DNA of 7,766 bases from Acidovorax sp. (lineage in GTDB: Bacteria > Pseudomonadota > Gammaproteobacteria > Burkholderiales > Burkholderiaceae_C), in contig JASLFM010000422.1 of NCBI GenBank assembly GCA_030150585.1, forward strand, positions 1-7,766, written 5' to 3'. Below the pieces are notes generated by a model that worked only from the letters and a program-made list of their open reading frames with translations, was not told the DNA's origin and ran no database searches. Each line of letters opens with the position of its first letter. The first letter of the stretch is position 1. Below are positions 5,460-7,766 of this stretch, one piece after another. A program made the translations under genes and the position numbers.

Positions 5460-5777
5460 TTACGGCTGGCGCGCGTTGGAAAGCAATGCATCCACCCGCT
5501 TCCAGTCCGTGATTTCATACGAAAGCGGCCAGCCTTGGACAAACTGCTTGTGCCACCGGAAGTCCCGCGCCACGGTGGCGACGAACAGGCCCGCGAAGAA
5601 CGCCGGGATCGACGGAAGCCCCGCCTGCCAGTAGTACGCACCAAGCGGCACCATGACGGCGAGCAAAAGCACGTAAGAGAGCATGGACTGGCGAAACAGC
5701 CAGCCGATGCTGGGGCCTTGCGCGCCCAGGCTGCGGGACAGCTCCAGCTTGTGGATTTCGATGGGGGTGAGTTGCAT
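5460..5777 (-). CDS. Two-helix inner-membrane protein, unknown function
   Basis: A 105-aa protein with a soluble N-terminus (residues 1-30, MQLTPIEIHKLELSRSLG), two membrane helices at about 31-51 and 53-71 separated by a very short polar turn (QAGLP), and a soluble C-terminus of about 35 residues with aromatic and charged side chains (RDFRWHKQF ... DWKRVDALL). Both ends carry basic residues and should lie in the cytoplasm, giving a helical hairpin. No family is recognised. The ATG at 5775-5777 has no clear Shine-Dalgarno and lies 17 bp after the stop of the preceding gene, so its translation probably depends on it. Confidence 0.75.
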   Translation of the reverse strand: MQLTPIEIHKLELSRSLGAQGPSIGWLFRQSMLSYVLLLAVMVPLGAYYWQAGLPSIPAFFAGLFVATVARDFRWHKQFVQGWPLSYEITDWKRVDALLSNARQP

Positions 5778-5794
5778 GGGCGTGCGTCTATGGT

Positions 5795-6076
5795 CTATGC
5801 CTTGGCCAGCGCGCGTTCCACTTCGCGCTGAACCTCGTTGATGAGGGAGGCCAGCTCCGGGTTGCCACCGCCCCACATGTCGAATTCCCGTGTGGCAATC
5901 AAACCCATGGTGAAGCCTCCGGGCCGCTCCTCTCTGGGCTGCTGCGAAGCAAAGGCAATGCACCACCGCAGTTGCCGTGCAATGCTTTCAGCGGGCGGCC
6001 AGCCCTGGTTCAGCATCGGCTCGATCTGGGCCAATGCACTGCGCGCGTTTTCCAGCAGCGAAGTGTTCATGCGCAT
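5795..6076 (-). CDS. Small soluble protein with ATREFDMWG core, unknown function
   Basis: A 93-aa protein without signal peptide or membrane segment. Residues 5-46 are helical (NTSLLENARSALAQIEPML and ESIARQLRWCIAFASQQ); a sharply different middle, GGFTMGLIATREFDMWGGG (53-71), follows, then a final amphipathic helix (NPELASLINEVQREVERAL). The middle stretch looks like a conserved functional core and is the best handle for a homology search. No family is named with confidence. Two starts are possible: ATG at 6076, which overlaps the upstream stop as TGATG, or ATG at 6070, which sits 8 nt from a GGTGGGG purine run and would shorten the protein by two residues. Confidence 0.75.
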   Translation of the reverse strand: MRMNTSLLENARSALAQIEPMLNQGWPPAESIARQLRWCIAFASQQPREERPGGFTMGLIATREFDMWGGGNPELASLINEVQREVERALAKA

Positions 6077-7206
6077 CACCCCACCAGCCACGCCAGCGCG
6101 GGCGGCGCATCGAGCATCAGCGGCTGCCAGGCCCAACCCGCCCCCCGCACGGTGCGCTGCACGGCCGCCTTGGGCTGCTGCGCGTCGATGTCCAGCTCCT
6201 TGCGGAAGAAGGTGATGCCGCGCTGCAGCCGCCACTGCGGCCCGTCGGCCTGCACCTCGCGGCTGGCAAGGTATTCGAGCACCTTCACGCGGTGCCGGGG
6301 CGCGTCGAGCTCCAGCACGTAGCGGTACGCACCGGACTCCCACATCGCCGCGTGCCGGGCCACCAGCTCCCAACGGCCGTCGCCCAGCCGGGTAAGGCCA
6401 GGCAGCGCCGCCAGGCGGCTTTCCAGCGCAGCGGCGCCGATGGGCGCGACGCCCTCCGCAGGCGCGGTGCGCGCAGCCCAGGCGGCGCCCTTGAAGAACC
6501 ACACGCAGGCCAGCACCACCAGCCACGCCACGGCAGCGCCCGCCACGCGCCAGTCATCGAAGGCCGCGAGCCAGCGCGGGCGCGCATCGGCGGGCAGCGC
6601 CACGGCCTGGCTGCGGCGCATGCGCGCTTCGACGCTGGCGCGGTCAGGGCCGGCCCAGGCAAACACGGCGCGGCCCACGCGCTGCAGGCCCACGGTGTCG
6701 CCCGCGGCGCGGGTGCCGAAGATCGCCATGCCGTCGCCCGACGTATCGCGCGGCGAGAACATCGCCCACAGCGCGGCGGCGCCCGCCTGGGCGCTCTCGT
6801 CATCGGCAAAGCGGGCGGCCACCGCCGTTTCGCCGCTGTCCTGGATCCAGAGCTGCGCGGCTTCGGCGCGCGACAGCGCCTCCGCAAACACGGGCCGCGC
6901 ATCGCGCAGCCGCGCCCGGTCCACATCCGGGCCGAAGACCAGATCGGGGCGGCTGAACGCGCCGCTGCCCGCAATGGCGGCTTCATGGAGCACCGGCTGC
7001 GGCTTGGGCCACAGCGCCGCCGTGCCATGCACCAGCCACTGCGGCACGCAGACGATGGCGAAGAACACCCCCACGAAAACCACCGGCCGCAGCGACAGCC
7101 GGGCCGCATGCATCTGCCACCCCACGGCCGTGAGCACCAGCAATGCGACCAGAGTGAAGGCGCTGACGATGGCCAGGCCCAGGTGGTGTTGGAAGAATGC
7201 GTTCAT
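6076..7206 (-). CDS. Three-TM membrane protein with periplasmic and cytoplasmic domains
   Basis: A 376-aa protein. Membrane helices lie at about 9-31, 41-60 and 221-239. The basic loop between the first two (HAARLSLR) and the basic residues after the third indicate N-out/C-in topology. This places a domain of about 160 residues (61-220) in the periplasm and one of about 137 residues (240-376) in the cytoplasm. The periplasmic part contains LWIQDSGETAVAARFADDES and GDGMAIFGTRAAGD; the cytoplasmic part has RWELVARHAAMWESGAYRYVLELD and ITFFRKELDID. No nucleotide-binding or catalytic motif is visible and no family is recognised. The layout would suit a transmembrane scaffold or sensor linking the cytoplasmic small proteins to the exported ones encoded downstream. 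The ATG at 7204-7206 overlaps the hydrolase stop as ATGA and lacks a good ribosome site, so translation is probably coupled. Confidence 0.8.
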   Translation of the reverse strand: MNAFFQHHLGLAIVSAFTLVALLVLTAVGWQMHAARLSLRPVVFVGVFFAIVCVPQWLVHGTAALWPKPQPVLHEAAIAGSGAFSRPDLVFGPDVDRARLRDARPVFAEALSRAEAAQLWIQDSGETAVAARFADDESAQAGAAALWAMFSPRDTSGDGMAIFGTRAAGDTVGLQRVGRAVFAWAGPDRASVEARMRRSQAVALPADARPRWLAAFDDWRVAGAAVAWLVVLACVWFFKGAAWAARTAPAEGVAPIGAAALESRLAALPGLTRLGDGRWELVARHAAMWESGAYRYVLELDAPRHRVKVLEYLASREVQADGPQWRLQRGITFFRKELDIDAQQPKAAVQRTVRGAGWAWQPLMLDAPPALAWLVG

Positions 7207-7766
7207 GACAGCAAGGTGGGCAAAGTGCGCTGCAGCGCCGAATAGTGGGAAAGCCCGCCGAGGATTGTGGCCGAGCCGTTCTGCAACTGGCGGGCCAGCG
7301 CCTCGCCCATGCCCGGTGCGGCCCAATCGTCCTGCGCGCCGTGCCAGATGCGCACGGGCGCGGCGACTTCGGCAAGCACAGGCGACCAGTCTTCCGAAGC
7401 GAACACGAGTTCGCGCGCATAACACCCCTTGGCCTCCAGCGCATGCCGCAGCAGCGCCAGCAGCAGCGCGCGAAAGGCCGGGTCTTGCGCCAGCGCCCCA
7501 TCCGCGCCCCGGCTGCCTTGCAGCAGCAGGCGCAGCAACAGCCCAGGCGCGCGGCGGGCCAGCAGCGCCTGGCACGCAAGCACCCAGCGCAACGCGCCGG
7601 GCCGCTGGCGCGCCAGCTCGAACAACGGATAGCCCTTGAGCCGGGGGCCGTAGTGGCCCAGGCGGAACGGCCCGAGCGGAGCGATGAGGTCGATGCGCTC
7701 CATCCGCGCGCCCAGGCGCGCCGCCACGGCCAGCGCCCAGCGGCAGCCCGCTGAAAAACCGATGAA
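7203..7766 (-). CDS. Alpha/beta-fold hydrolase, 5'-truncated at window edge
   Basis: The C-terminal 187 residues of a serine hydrolase; the frame is open to the right edge, so the true start lies outside. The visible part begins FIGFSAGCRW, which contains the nucleophile elbow GxSxG (GFSAG, Ser at fragment residue 5). The acid is probably one of the two aspartates in WHGAQDDW (fragment residues 146-147), and the catalytic His is in GGLSHYSAL (about residue 174). The triad order and spacing fit the alpha/beta hydrolase superfamily, with an Ala/Leu-rich lid region (about 55-115) between elbow and acid. No signal peptide can be judged. Substrate is unknown: esterase, lipase, thioesterase or peptidase activities all occur with this fold. 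It is the first visible gene of the operon and is fused to the next by a 4-nt ATGA overlap. Confidence 0.85.
   Translation of the reverse strand, partial: FIGFSAGCRWALAVAARLGARMERIDLIAPLGPFRLGHYGPRLKGYPLFELARQRPGALRWVLACQALLARRAPGLLLRLLLQGSRGADGALAQDPAFRALLLALLRHALEAKGCYARELVFASEDWSPVLAEVAAPVRIWHGAQDDWAAPGMGEALARQLQNGSATILGGLSHYSALQRTLPTLLS

Noticed and set aside
5977..7245. A 422-codon open frame on the plus strand
   Set aside because: It lies antisense to the three-TM protein and its neighbour, is rich in Arg, Ala, His and Gly with low sequence complexity, and has no recognisable domain. This is the usual antisense shadow of high-GC coding DNA.

Overview
The window is GC-rich (about two thirds G+C by eye), compact and coding on both strands. 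The codon usage, a C-terminal sorting signal of the IPTL/PEP-CTERM kind and the general gene style suggest a beta-proteobacterium of the Burkholderiales, most likely Comamonadaceae (Acidovorax or Comamonas-like). That assignment is inference; there is no rRNA or other marker gene here.

Left part (1-1044, minus strand): the first 28 codons of a gene running off the left edge, a small three-helix membrane protein (179-520), a 110-bp spacer with a conspicuous palindrome, and a single-domain haem globin of the Vitreoscilla haemoglobin type (631-1044). The first ~520 bases are visibly less GC-rich than the rest.

Middle (1115-3426): a divergent pair. On the minus strand is an exported surface protein of 372 aa with a signal peptide, a Gly/Ser/Thr/Val-rich beta-repeat body and a C-terminal IPTL-CTERM-like tail. 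On the plus strand, 101 bp away, is a 363-aa LuxR-type regulator with GAF/PAS-like sensory regions. The pair shares a short regulatory region with an AT-rich core and a GC hairpin; the regulator may control the surface protein, but that is inferred from position only.

Right part (3439-7766, minus strand): eight tightly packed genes that read as one operon, entering from the right edge. Order of transcription: alpha/beta hydrolase (5'-truncated by the window), a three-TM two-domain membrane protein, a small soluble protein with an ATREFDMWG core, a two-TM protein, a small exported protein, an exported SH3-like protein, a membrane-anchored protein and a small helical soluble protein. Four junctions overlap by 1-8 nt and the other three gaps are 16-34 nt. 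Apart from the hydrolase, and the SH3-like fold of one protein, I recognise no family in this set. It is the best candidate in the window for an undescribed multi-component system, probably acting at the cell envelope. The operon ends 12 bp from the end of the convergent LuxR gene.

I saw no tRNA, rRNA, CRISPR array, insertion sequence or transposase. The other long open frames, some over 350 codons, are antisense or frame-shifted shadows typical of high-GC DNA.
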